NCBI GenBank assembly: GCA_028290765.1
Contig: JAQGJF010000604.1
Coordinates: forward strand, 1-6,759
Direction: 5' to 3'
DNA length: 6,759 bases
From: Tardiphaga sp.
GTDB lineage: Bacteria > Pseudomonadota > Alphaproteobacteria > Rhizobiales > Xanthobacteraceae
The translations under genes and the position numbers were made by a program. Of the stretch, positions 1 to 6,211 are shown one piece after another. Every line of letters starts with the position of its first letter. The stretch's first letter is position 1. The notes below the pieces were generated by a model. It had not been told where the DNA came from. It saw only the letters and a program-made list of their open reading frames with translations, and made no database searches.

Positions 1-84
1 TCCGACTATTTCACCTACCGGACCAGCGACGGCAACGCGTCGTCCAACATCGCCACGGTCACGATCAACGTCACCAACAGCCCG
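1..84 (+). repeat. C-terminal end of a truncated Ig-like (Big_9/VCBS-like) unit
   Basis: Residues 1-28 contain DYFTYRTSDG followed by an IATVTINV strand. This matches the last two strands of the complete unit that follows (DSFTYQASDN, then VATVTINV). At least one more Ig-like unit therefore lies upstream of the window. Confidence 0.75.
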
Positions 85-3000
85 CTCATCGCGGCCAGCG
101 ATGCCTATAGCGCGACGGAAGATGCGCCCCTGGTGGTTGCCGCGGCCGGCGGCGTCCTTGCAAACGATGCCGATCTCGATCCCGCCGCGACCCTGATCAC
201 CGCGACGGTCGTCACCAATGCCGGCCATGGCACGGTCAGCCTCGCTGCCGACGGCTCGTTCACCTATACGCCGGACGCTGATTTCTACGGCACCGACAGC
301 TTCACCTACCAGGCCAGCGACAACGCCGGAAATCCGCCCGTCGTTGCGACGGTCACCATCAATGTTGCGCCGGTGAACGATGCGCCGGTGCTGTCGCCGC
401 ACGCGCCTGCCGATGTTTCCTATGTCGAGAATGCGGCGCCGACGGCGCTGTTCGCCAGCGAAGCCGTGACCGATGCCGACAACCCTGCGAATTTCAACGG
501 CGGCAGCCTGACGGTTGCCATCGCCTCGGGATTCCAGACCGGCGACCAGATCGCGTTGCTTGCGGCGTCCGGTTTCTCCGTGGTGGCCGGGCATCTCCAT
601 GACGGCGCCGTCGACCTCGGCACGGTCACGTCGTCAGCCTCGTCCTTCTCGGTGCAGTTGAGCGCGCTGGCGACGCCGGCGGAAGTCAACAGGCTCGCCA
701 CCGCGTTCGGATTCAGCAACACCACCGAGAATCCCGGCTCGGTCACCCGCGTCATCACGCTGACCTTCAACGACGGCGGCAATGTCGGCGGCCCCGGCAG
801 CGAGCTGAGCGACAGCGTCAGCCAGACCGTCCATGTCACGCCGGTTGACGATGCGCCGGTTGTCAATGCCGGCCACACCGCCAGTTACGGCGAGCAGGCC
901 GCGCCTGTCGTGATCGATGGCGGTATGACGGTCACCGATGCCGACAGCACCAGCCTGACCAAGGCGACGGTGACGATCACCGATTTCGTGGCCGGCGATA
1001 CGCTTGCCGCGCCCAGCGGTGCCGGCATCAGCATCATCAGCAACAACAATGGCGTGCTGGTGTTGTCGCTGACGGGCTCCACCGCCCCCGCGGATTACCA
1101 GGCCCTGCTGCGGCAGATCACCTTCGCCAACAGCGCCAATGACGATCCCACCCTGGGCGGCACGCAGCCCGCGCGGACGATTTCGTGGGTGGTGACCGAT
1201 GATACCGGCCTCGACAGTGCCGCCGTGACCAGCACTGTCACTGTCACCGCGATCAACGATGCGCCGACCGAGATCGTGCCGGCGGACCTGCACAGCCCGG
1301 CTGGCTCGGCGGTCGTGATCACCGGCGTCAGCTTCAGCGATCCGGATGACGCCGGCAAGAGCGAGACGGCGACGTTCACCGCGCTCAGCACCGGCGCTGC
1401 GACCAACGGCACGTTTACCGCGCTCAACAATGTCGGCCTGACACACGTGACGGTGACGGGCTCCGCGTCGGGCACCGTTACCCTGACCGGCGCGCTGGCG
1501 GATATCAACGATTACATTACCAATGGCTATCTCACCTTCACGCAGCCATCGCCGACTGACTCCCGCATCCCGGTGGTGACCGACATCTCCGTCGTCATCA
1601 ATGACCTCGGCAATACCGGGGCGGGTGCGCAAAGCAGCGCGGTCTCCCACATCACCGTCACCGGAAATTCGCCGCCTTCGGTGCCCACGGGCTCCGGCAC
1701 CGGTTCGGTCGAGGAGGGCGCTGCGGCGGGCACGCCGGTCGGTCTGGTGGTTCAATCCACCGATGCCGACAACGACACGCTCACCTACTCGATCGTCGGT
1801 CACGGCGCCGCGGCGGCGTTTCAGATCGACGCCAATGGCGTGATCAGCGTCCGCGACGGCAGCCTGATCGACTATGAGAGCAACCCGACCCACGCCTCGA
1901 CGATCACGGTCCTGGTGAGCGACGGCAAGGGCGGCACCAGCACCGCCGACTTCGTCATCAACGTGACCGACCGCGCACCGACGGTCCCCGCCGATGCCAA
2001 CGGCGCGACAGGCGGCAGCATCTCGGAAGGTGCCGTGAACGGCAATACGGTCGGCATTACCGCGTCGTCCAGCGATATCAACGGCGGTGCCGTGACTTAT
2101 TCGCTCGGAGATAACGCGGGTGGACGCTTTGCCATCAATGCCACCACCGGCGTCGTGACGGTGGCGAATGCGTCGCTGCTCGACTTTGAGACGGCGACGT
2201 CGCACAAGATCACCGTCGTGGCGAGCGACGGGACGCTGACCAGCTCGCAGGATTTCACCATCGCGGTGACCGATGTTGCGCCGACAGCGCCTGCCGATGG
2301 CGACGGGGTGACCGGCGGCAGCGTTTCGGAAGGCGCGGTCAGGGGCGATGCGGTGGGAATCACGGCGTCGTCCAGCGATATTCACGGCGGCACGGTGACC
2401 TATTCGCTGACCGATGATGCCGGCGGACGTTTCACGATCGATGGCAGCACGGGTGTGGTGACGGTGGCGGATGCGTCGCTGCTCGACTTCGAGACGGCGA
2501 CGTCGCACCAGATCACCGTCGTGGCGAGCGACGGAACGCTGACCAGTTCGCGGAATTTCACCATCGCGGTGACGGATGTCGCGCCGACGCCGCCTGCCGA
2601 CAGCGACGGAGCGGCCGGCGGCAGCGTTCGCGAGGATGCGTCGAGCGGCGATCCGGTCGGGATCACGGCGTCGTCCAGTGATATTCACGGCGGCACGGTC
2701 ACCTATTCGCTGACCGACAATGCCGGCGGACGTTTTACGATCGATGGCAGCACGGGTGTCGTGACGGTGGCGAATGCAGCGCTGCTCGACTTTGAGACGG
2801 CGACCGCGCACCAGATCACGATCTCGGCGAGCGACGGGACGCTGGCCACCACACAGAACTTCACCATCGCAGTGGTTGACGTGCCTCCGACGCCGGCAAT
2901 CGATACCAACGCGGCAGTCGACACCGTGGTTGAAGGAGCCTCGAACGGTACCGTGGTCGGCGTAACCGCGTTCGCCACCGACATCCATGGTGGCAAGGTG

Positions 3001-4731
3001 ACCTATTCGCTGTCGCCCGGCAGCGCCAACCTCGGCTTTGCGATCGATGCCACGACCGGCGTCGTAACGGTCAACGATGCCTCGAAGGTCGATTTCGAGA
3101 GCAGCGGCGGGCATTACGATCTCACCGTCAGGACCTCGGATCCAAGCGGCGCGTTCAGCGAGCATACCTTCACCATAGCGGTGACCGATGCCGCTCCGGT
3201 GGCCGGTGCCGACGCATTCACCACCGACGAGGACATGCCGCTTGTCGTGACGGCGGCGAACGGCCTGCTTGCCAATGACAGCGACATCAACGGCGGAGCA
3301 TTGACGGCTGTGCTTGATTCCGGCCCGGCCCATGGCACGCTGCAACTCAATGCCGACGGCTCGTTCCGTTATTTGTCGAGCCAGGATTACAACGGCACCG
3401 ACAGCTTCACGTATCACACCAGCGACGGCACGCTGCCGAGCGGCACGGTGACCGTGTCGCTGACGATCAATCCGGTGAACGATGCGCCGGTTGTCGACGC
3501 TGGAAATACCCTGTCGTTCAATGCCAATACCGGCCAGCCGGTCGTGATCGATGCGGCCATCACCATGCACGACGTCGACAACACGACGCTGGCGAGCGCG
3601 AAGGTCGCCGTCACCGGCGGCTTCGAACCGGGTAACGACAGTCTTGGCTTCGTCAACGGCAACGGCATCACCGGCAGCTATAACAGCGCCACCGGCGTGC
3701 TGACGCTGACCGGCGTGGCGTCGGTCGCCGACTACCAGGCCGCGCTGGCAAGCGTGTCCTTCATGTCGATCACGCAAAGCAATGGCACCCGCACCATCCA
3801 ATGGACCGCCGACGACGGCAGCGCTCAATTCAGTCAGAGCCTGCCGGCCAATTCGACGATCGCCGTCAGCGGCATCATCGTTCCCCCGCATGTCTTCTCC
3901 GACAACCGCGGCACGCCGACGACGCCGAACGTGACGCAGGCCTCGCTCGTGTTCGACACCACCTCAAGCGGTCCGCTGGTTCCTCCGTCGAGCGGCGACG
4001 GCTTCGGCACAAGCGGCAGCGGCGGCTTCGGCTATCACGTCGTTCACACCGACGCGGTGCTGACCACCGCTTCGGACGCCACCGTGCAGATCAACCTGGC
4101 GCTCGCCGCGCTGGAAGCCCCGCTCGGTGGCGATATCGCCTATGTGGTGGCGCGCCAGGCCAATGGCGATCCGCTGCCCGACTGGCTGAAGTTCGATCCG
4201 GCCACCGGCACCTTCGCCGGCCTGCCGCCCGACAACGCGGTGGCCAGCATCGAGCCCGACCAATCGGATAGCAACATCGTCACCGGCGCGTTGCCGCCGA
4301 ATCCGGATCTCGGCACCGGCCCGGGTCCGAACGCGCCGGTAAAACCCCAGACCATCACCGTCGAGGTGCTGGCGCGGGATTCCAAGGGCAATGTCGCGGT
4401 CACCACCTTCACCATCGACCTGCGGGCGCACCCCGCCGGCAAGCAGGGTTGGAACGTGCAGCCGTTCGGCCCGACGCGTCACGCCTCGCTGGCAACGCTG
4501 TCGCCCGAGCTTGCCGCGATCGAGGCCGCGGTGCGCGATGCGACGCCATCCTTCGAACCGTTCGCCGCGCGCGGCATGCCGGTCCGTCATGGCGACGCGA
4601 TCTCGGTGGGTTCGGGTGAAGCCATGCCGGCCGGGCGCGCCGGTCTGACCGAGCAACTGGCTTCGATCGGCTGGCGCTCGATGGATGCACAACGCAACGC
4701 CCTGCTGGCCAGCCTGCAACGCGGCAGATGA
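1..4731 (+). CDS. Giant cadherin/Ig-like repeat protein, probable secreted adhesin (5' partial)
   Basis: The frame is open from base 1 to a TGA at 4729-4731, giving 1576 residues; the true start is upstream. Almost the whole protein is beta-rich Ig/cadherin-like repeats, joined by linkers such as NDAP, DDAP and TDVAPT and carrying acidic DxD-type sites (VTDAD, STDADND, NDADLD) typical of Ca2+-binding extracellular repeats. No cysteine is seen, which is common in secreted repeat proteins. Order: Ig-like units (1-1674), five cadherin-like units (1675-3195), Big_9-like plus long unit (3196-3873), Gly/Ser/Pro linker, He_PIG-like domain (about 4042-4420), tail to 4728. Proteins of this style act at the cell surface in adhesion or biofilm formation; that role is inferred. 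No RTX nonapeptide repeats, LPXTG, autotransporter barrel or membrane anchor are visible. The adaptor and M50-type genes downstream suggest dedicated export. The missing N-terminus could carry a DUF4347-type domain, as in some relatives recalled from memory; this cannot be tested here. Confidence 0.95.
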   Translation, partial: SDYFTYRTSDGNASSNIATVTINVTNSPLIAASDAYSATEDAPLVVAAAGGVLANDADLDPAATLITATVVTNAGHGTVSLAADGSFTYTPDADFYGTDSFTYQASDNAGNPPVVATVTINVAPVNDAPVLSPHAPADVSYVENAAPTALFASEAVTDADNPANFNGGSLTVAIASGFQTGDQIALLAASGFSVVAGHLHDGAVDLGTVTSSASSFSVQLSALATPAEVNRLATAFGFSNTTENPGSVTRVITLTFNDGGNVGGPGSELSDSVSQTVHVTPVDDAPVVNAGHTASYGEQAAPVVIDGGMTVTDADSTSLTKATVTITDFVAGDTLAAPSGAGISIISNNNGVLVLSLTGSTAPADYQALLRQITFANSANDDPTLGGTQPARTISWVVTDDTGLDSAAVTSTVTVTAINDAPTEIVPADLHSPAGSAVVITGVSFSDPDDAGKSETATFTALSTGAATNGTFTALNNVGLTHVTVTGSASGTVTLTGALADINDYITNGYLTFTQPSPTDSRIPVVTDISVVINDLGNTGAGAQSSAVSHITVTGNSPPSVPTGSGTGSVEEGAAAGTPVGLVVQSTDADNDTLTYSIVGHGAAAAFQIDANGVISVRDGSLIDYESNPTHASTITVLVSDGKGGTSTADFVINVTDRAPTVPADANGATGGSISEGAVNGNTVGITASSSDINGGAVTYSLGDNAGGRFAINATTGVVTVANASLLDFETATSHKITVVASDGTLTSSQDFTIAVTDVAPTAPADGDGVTGGSVSEGAVRGDAVGITASSSDIHGGTVTYSLTDDAGGRFTIDGSTGVVTVADASLLDFETATSHQITVVASDGTLTSSRNFTIAVTDVAPTPPADSDGAAGGSVREDASSGDPVGITASSSDIHGGTVTYSLTDNAGGRFTIDGSTGVVTVANAALLDFETATAHQITISASDGTLATTQNFTIAVVDVPPTPAIDTNAAVDTVVEGASNGTVVGVTAFATDIHGGKVTYSLSPGSANLGFAIDATTGVVTVNDASKVDFESSGGHYDLTVRTSDPSGAFSEHTFTIAVTDAAPVAGADAFTTDEDMPLVVTAANGLLANDSDINGGALTAVLDSGPAHGTLQLNADGSFRYLSSQDYNGTDSFTYHTSDGTLPSGTVTVSLTINPVNDAPVVDAGNTLSFNANTGQPVVIDAAITMHDVDNTTLASAKVAVTGGFEPGNDSLGFVNGNGITGSYNSATGVLTLTGVASVADYQAALASVSFMSITQSNGTRTIQWTADDGSAQFSQSLPANSTIAVSGIIVPPHVFSDNRGTPTTPNVTQASLVFDTTSSGPLVPPSSGDGFGTSGSGGFGYHVVHTDAVLTTASDATVQINLALAALEAPLGGDIAYVVARQANGDPLPDWLKFDPATGTFAGLPPDNAVASIEPDQSDSNIVTGALPPNPDLGTGPGPNAPVKPQTITVEVLARDSKGNVAVTTFTIDLRAHPAGKQGWNVQPFGPTRHASLATLSPELAAIEAAVRDATPSFEPFAARGMPVRHGDAISVGSGEAMPAGRAGLTEQLASIGWRSMDAQRNALLASLQRGR
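85..387 (+). repeat. Big_9/VCBS-like Ig repeat, copy 1
   Basis: About 101 residues with the family's hallmark order: an acidic TEDAPLVV opening, GVLANDADLD, a HGTVSL strand, DGSFTYTPDADFYGTDSFTY, then a final VATVTINV strand and the NDAP linker. The unit at 3196-3489 shares the same landmarks (TDEDMPLVV, LLANDSDING, HGTLQL, YNGTDSFTY). These domains are known from large bacterial surface and secreted proteins; the Asp-rich NDADLD loop is a probable Ca2+ site. Confidence 0.8.
388..858 (+). repeat. Long Ig/cadherin-like repeat, copy 1
   Basis: About 157 residues running between the NDAP and DDAP linkers. It carries SYVENAAPT, an EAVTDADNPAN acidic site, ATPAEVNRLATAFGFSNTTENP and a closing VITLTFNDGG...VHVTPVDDAP. 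This longer form, with a predicted helix-like turn (TPAEVNRL) before an FGFSNT strand, recurs in multi-repeat bacterial adhesins next to Big_9 units. I do not assign a Pfam family to it with confidence. Confidence 0.65.
859..1266 (+). repeat. Long Ig/cadherin-like repeat, copy 2
   Basis: About 136 residues from VVNAGHTASY to INDAP. It is recognisably homologous to the unit at 3490-3873: both have VVIDGG/VVIDAA, a T(V/M)xDxD acidic site, (P/V)ADYQALL/VADYQAAL, an ITFANS/VSFMSI strand and RTISWVVTDD/RTIQWTADD. These are shared protein landmarks; nucleotide identity looks low, so the duplication is old. Confidence 0.7.
1267..1674 (+). repeat. Long Ig/cadherin-like repeat, copy 3 (divergent)
   Basis: About 136 residues between the INDAP linker and GNSPPS. 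It has the FSDPDDAG acidic site, a TVTLTGALADINDYI segment equivalent to the ADYQALL turn of the neighbouring unit, a GYLTFTQP strand and ISVVINDLGN near the end. It is the most divergent of the long units, and the usual NDAP exit linker is replaced by GNSPP. Confidence 0.6.
1675..3195 (+). repeat. Array of five tandem cadherin-like repeats (4 x 303 bp + 309 bp)
   Basis: Anchored on the conserved proline of each linker, the units start at 1675, 1978, 2281, 2584 and 2887, and the next module starts at 3196. The spacings are 303, 303, 303, 303 and 309 bp (101 and 103 residues). Each unit has SxxEGAxxGxxVG-like (EDASSGDPVG in unit 4), a V/L-TYS(L/I) strand, F-x-I-(D/N)-x-x(T)GV-(V/I)-(T/S)V, a (L/V)(D/I)(F/Y)E motif matching cadherin LDxE, an S-D-(G/P) turn and a closing FxI(A/N)V strand. 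Units 2-4 are also very similar at the DNA level: a hand comparison of 2359-2520 with 2662-2823 finds about 13 differences in 162 bases. The fold is cadherin-like; a Ca2+-stiffened rod is inferred. Confidence 0.9.
3196..3489 (+). repeat. Big_9/VCBS-like Ig repeat, copy 2
   Basis: About 98 residues with ADAFTTDEDMPLVV, NGLLANDSDING, AHGTLQLNADGSFRYL and YNGTDSFTYHTSDG, ending in LTINPVNDAP. It matches the unit at 85-387 landmark for landmark. As there, it is followed directly by a long Ig/cadherin-like unit beginning VV(N/D)AG, or its equivalent, after the NDAP linker. Confidence 0.8.
3490..3873 (+). repeat. Long Ig/cadherin-like repeat, copy 4
   Basis: About 128 residues from VVDAGNTLSF to STIAVSG, homologous to the unit at 859-1266 (see landmarks there). 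It is the last repeat of the rod; the sequence then changes to a Pro/Gly/Ser-rich linker (about 3874-4040, including a GDGFGTSGSGGFGYH stretch near 3991-4035). Confidence 0.7.
4042..4728 (+). other. C-terminal module of the giant protein: He_PIG-like domain plus terminal tail
   Basis: Residues about 1348-1474 resemble a putative-Ig (He_PIG/dystroglycan-type cadherin-like) domain. The diagnostic DPLPDWLKFDPATGTFAG lies at about 4168-4221, and the closing strands ITVEVLARDSKGNVAVTTF begin near 4351. Between them is a roughly 39-residue Pro/Asp/Gly-rich insertion (about 4231-4347), much longer than the few residues usual at this turn. After 4420 the composition changes: a more basic stretch with Ala-rich helix-like segments ends in GRAGLTEQLASIGW and ALLASLQRGR. 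Similar He_PIG-plus-short-tail endings occur, as I recall, on proteobacterial giant adhesins, so the tail is a candidate export or recognition signal (inference). Confidence 0.6.
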
Positions 4732-4802
4732 ACCGGTTCGATCGCGTATTTTCCCTGCCGCCCGCCGCGCTGCGGCGGGACTTGTCGCAAAAATCGAGCT
4801 AG
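4728..4802 (+). CDS. Possible 24-codon small ORF coupled to the giant gene (speculative)
   Basis: ATG at 4728-4730 overlaps the TGA of the giant gene (ATGA at 4728-4731), and the frame runs 24 codons to TAG at 4800-4802. The peptide starts MNRFDRVFSLPP and ends RRDLSQKSS: basic, with no membrane segment or known domain. It spans the hairpin at 4761-4779. No convincing Shine-Dalgarno precedes it, so translation would depend on re-initiation after the giant gene. Chance is a fully adequate explanation for a frame this short. Confidence 0.15.
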   Translation: MNRFDRVFSLPPAALRRDLSQKSS

Positions 4803-4844
4803 AATCAGATACAGCCTGAGAATGAAGCCTGAAAGTCCAATGGG
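4732..4844 (+). other. Intergenic region between giant gene and adaptor gene
   Basis: The only non-coding gap in the window, 113 bp. It contains an 8-bp palindrome AACCGGTT at 4731-4738 just after the stop, the GC hairpin at 4761-4779 and a more A-rich stretch from about 4787. A TAGAAT (4800-4805) resembles a -10 box, but no acceptable -35 lies 16-18 bp upstream. GAAAG at 4831-4835, nine bases before the adaptor ATG, is the best available ribosome binding site. The short gap and same orientation favour co-transcription of the flanking genes. Confidence 0.6.
4761..4779 (+). other. GC-rich hairpin, 8-bp perfect stem with 3-nt loop
   Basis: CCCGCCGC (4761-4768) pairs perfectly with GCGGCGGG (4772-4779) around the loop GCT. 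No U-run follows on the + strand (the next bases are ACTTGTCGCAAAAA), and none is seen on the opposite strand, so it does not meet the pattern of an intrinsic terminator. It could partly attenuate transcription, or stabilise or separate the mRNA segments of the giant gene and the adaptor gene. Confidence 0.5.
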
Positions 4845-6209
4845 ATGAAGCCGGTCGCACCCAATTCGCTGGACGCGCAGTTGTTCGGGCTGGGTACGCT
4901 GGTGCAGCTGTTGAAGCGCGCGCGTCGTGCCGCCACCGCCGAAGAGCTCGGCTTCGTCATGGTCAACGAAACCCACGCGCTGCTGCCTTATCGGCAGGCG
5001 GCGTTGTGGCAGCGCCACGCGCGCGGCGCCGGCAAGGTTATTGCGGTCTCCGGTGCGGCGACGGTCGACCGCAACGCGCCGTTCATGCTGTGGCTTAATC
5101 CGGCATTCGCGAAACTGGATGAAGATGCCACGCCGGGCGCCATCCGGCCGGTCGATGCGACCGGCCTTCCGGGTTCGCTCGGCGAGGGGTGGGCCGAATG
5201 GCTGCCGGCCCATGGTCTGCTGATCCCGCTGCAAACCGAGGGTGAGCCCGCGCTCGGCGCGTTGTTGCTCGCGCGTGATCAGCCTTGGACCGAGGGCGAC
5301 GCTCATCTGATGTCCGAACTCGCCGAAGCCTATTCCTACGCGTGGACGCGGTTTAGCGGCAAGCGCCGCCGGTCGCTGCTCGCGGTGCTGTTCGGGCGCG
5401 GCCTCGTCATCAAGCTCGGGCTCGCCGCCGCGGTGGTCGCGGTGCTGTGCCTGCCGGTCACCTTGTCGGCGCTGGCGCCGGCCGAGGTGGTGGCGTTGCA
5501 GCCGACCATCGTCCGTGCCCCGCTCGAAGGCGTCGTCGATCATTTCGAGGTCCAGCCCAACGCCCCGGTCGAGGCCGGGCAGCTGTTGCTGACGCTGGAT
5601 CCGCGCGCCATCGAGAACAAGCTCGAGGTCGCCAGCAAGGCGCTCGCGGTGGCGGAGGCCGAATATCGCCAGGCCGCGCAGCAGGCGGTGTTCGACGACA
5701 AGAGCCGCGCGCTGCTGGCGGTGCTGAAAGGCCGCGCCGAGCAGCGTCGCGCCGATGTCACCTACAACCAGTCGCTGCTCGATCGCGTCAAGGTGACGGC
5801 GACGCGCAGCGGGCTCGCGATCTATGACGATCCCAATGCCTGGATCGGCAAGCCGGTGGCGATCGGCGAGCGGCTGCTCGAGATCGCCGACCCGACCCAG
5901 GCCGAGATCGAGATCTGGCTGCCGGTGGCGGATGCGATCACGCTGAAGCCCGGCGCCGACGTCGATTTCTTTCTCAACGTCACCCCGGAATCGCCGCTGC
6001 GCGCGACGTTGCGGCAGGCGAGCTATGAAGCGACCCAGTCGCCGGCCGGGCTGCTCGGCTACCGCCTCAAGGCGAAACTGACCGATACCACGCATCCGCC
6101 GCGGATCGGGCTCAAGGGCACCGCGAAGGTGTTCGGCGAACGCGTCTCGCTGTTTTACTACCTGCTGCGGCGTCCGCTCGCCGCGGCGCGGCAATTCGTG
6201 GGCCTGTGA
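4845..6209 (+). CDS. GAF-HlyD fusion: membrane-anchored periplasmic adaptor
   Basis: 454 residues. ATG 4845 is the first start after an in-frame TGA at 4830-4832; GAAAG at 4831-4835 is a weak ribosome binding site. Residues about 12-168 look like a GAF-type sensory fold: a helix with TAEELGFVMVNETHALLP, a QAALWQR strand, a HGLLIPLQ strand, GALLLARDQPWTEGD and a final helix. KRRR (173-176) then precedes one membrane segment (about 187-210), placing GAF in the cytoplasm and the rest in the periplasm. Residues 221-252 (TIVRAPLEGVVDHF..., AGQLLLTLDP) form the first half of a biotinyl-lipoyl barrel, 253-312 a short Ala/Glu/Arg-rich coiled-coil hairpin, 313-350 (VKVTATRSGLAIYDDP...GERLLEIADP) the second half, and about 351-435 a beta-barrel, with a RIGLKGTAKVFGERV ending typical of HlyD-family adaptors. 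HlyD adaptors link inner-membrane partners to outer-membrane channels. It probably serves the preceding giant protein together with the following M50-type protein; the GAF ligand is unknown. Confidence 0.92.
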   Translation: MKPVAPNSLDAQLFGLGTLVQLLKRARRAATAEELGFVMVNETHALLPYRQAALWQRHARGAGKVIAVSGAATVDRNAPFMLWLNPAFAKLDEDATPGAIRPVDATGLPGSLGEGWAEWLPAHGLLIPLQTEGEPALGALLLARDQPWTEGDAHLMSELAEAYSYAWTRFSGKRRRSLLAVLFGRGLVIKLGLAAAVVAVLCLPVTLSALAPAEVVALQPTIVRAPLEGVVDHFEVQPNAPVEAGQLLLTLDPRAIENKLEVASKALAVAEAEYRQAAQQAVFDDKSRALLAVLKGRAEQRRADVTYNQSLLDRVKVTATRSGLAIYDDPNAWIGKPVAIGERLLEIADPTQAEIEIWLPVADAITLKPGADVDFFLNVTPESPLRATLRQASYEATQSPAGLLGYRLKAKLTDTTHPPRIGLKGTAKVFGERVSLFYYLLRRPLAAARQFVGL

Positions 6210-6211
6210 TG
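6207..6211 (+). promoter_or_regulatory. TGATG stop-start overlap coupling adaptor and M50-type genes
   Basis: The adaptor stop TGA (6207-6209) and the next gene's ATG (6209-6211) share one base. Such overlaps usually mean that ribosomes finishing the first gene re-initiate on the second, keeping the two proteins in fixed ratio, as expected for partners in one complex. Confidence 0.75.

Noticed and set aside
133..135. GTG as the start codon of the giant gene
   Set aside because: The frame is open and in full repeat register back to base 1, and this GTG lies inside a Big_9-like unit (the Val of APLVV). The real start is upstream of the window.
1675..3195. CRISPR array or non-coding satellite repeat
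   Set aside because: The 303-bp periodicity is a multiple of three, stays in one open frame and encodes cadherin-like domains. Units are far too long for CRISPR repeats and there are no spacers.
634..3891. Very long open frame on the minus strand (1085 codons) opposite the repeat gene
   Set aside because: It is the antisense shadow of a GC-rich repetitive gene with few stops. The product is an Arg/His/Gly-rich string with no recognisable domain, and the + strand frame has clear family motifs throughout.
3991..4035. RTX-type glycine-rich calcium repeats in the GDGFGTSGSGGFGYH stretch
   Set aside because: There is no repeated GGxGxDxxx nonapeptide. It is a short Gly/Ser linker only.
4761..4779. 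Intrinsic transcription terminator after the giant gene
   Set aside because: The stem is strong, but no T-run follows on either strand. The downstream gene is close and functionally related, so read-through is more likely. Kept only as a hairpin.
4777..4812. Sigma-70-type promoter for the adaptor gene (TAGAAT at 4800-4805, TTGTCG at 4782-4787)
   Set aside because: The two boxes are only 12 bp apart, and neither has a good partner at 16-18 bp.
4587..6194. 535-codon minus-strand open frame opposite the adaptor gene
   Set aside because: It is Arg/Gln/Gly-rich without domain signatures, while the + strand encodes an unmistakable HlyD adaptor. It reflects third-position GC bias.
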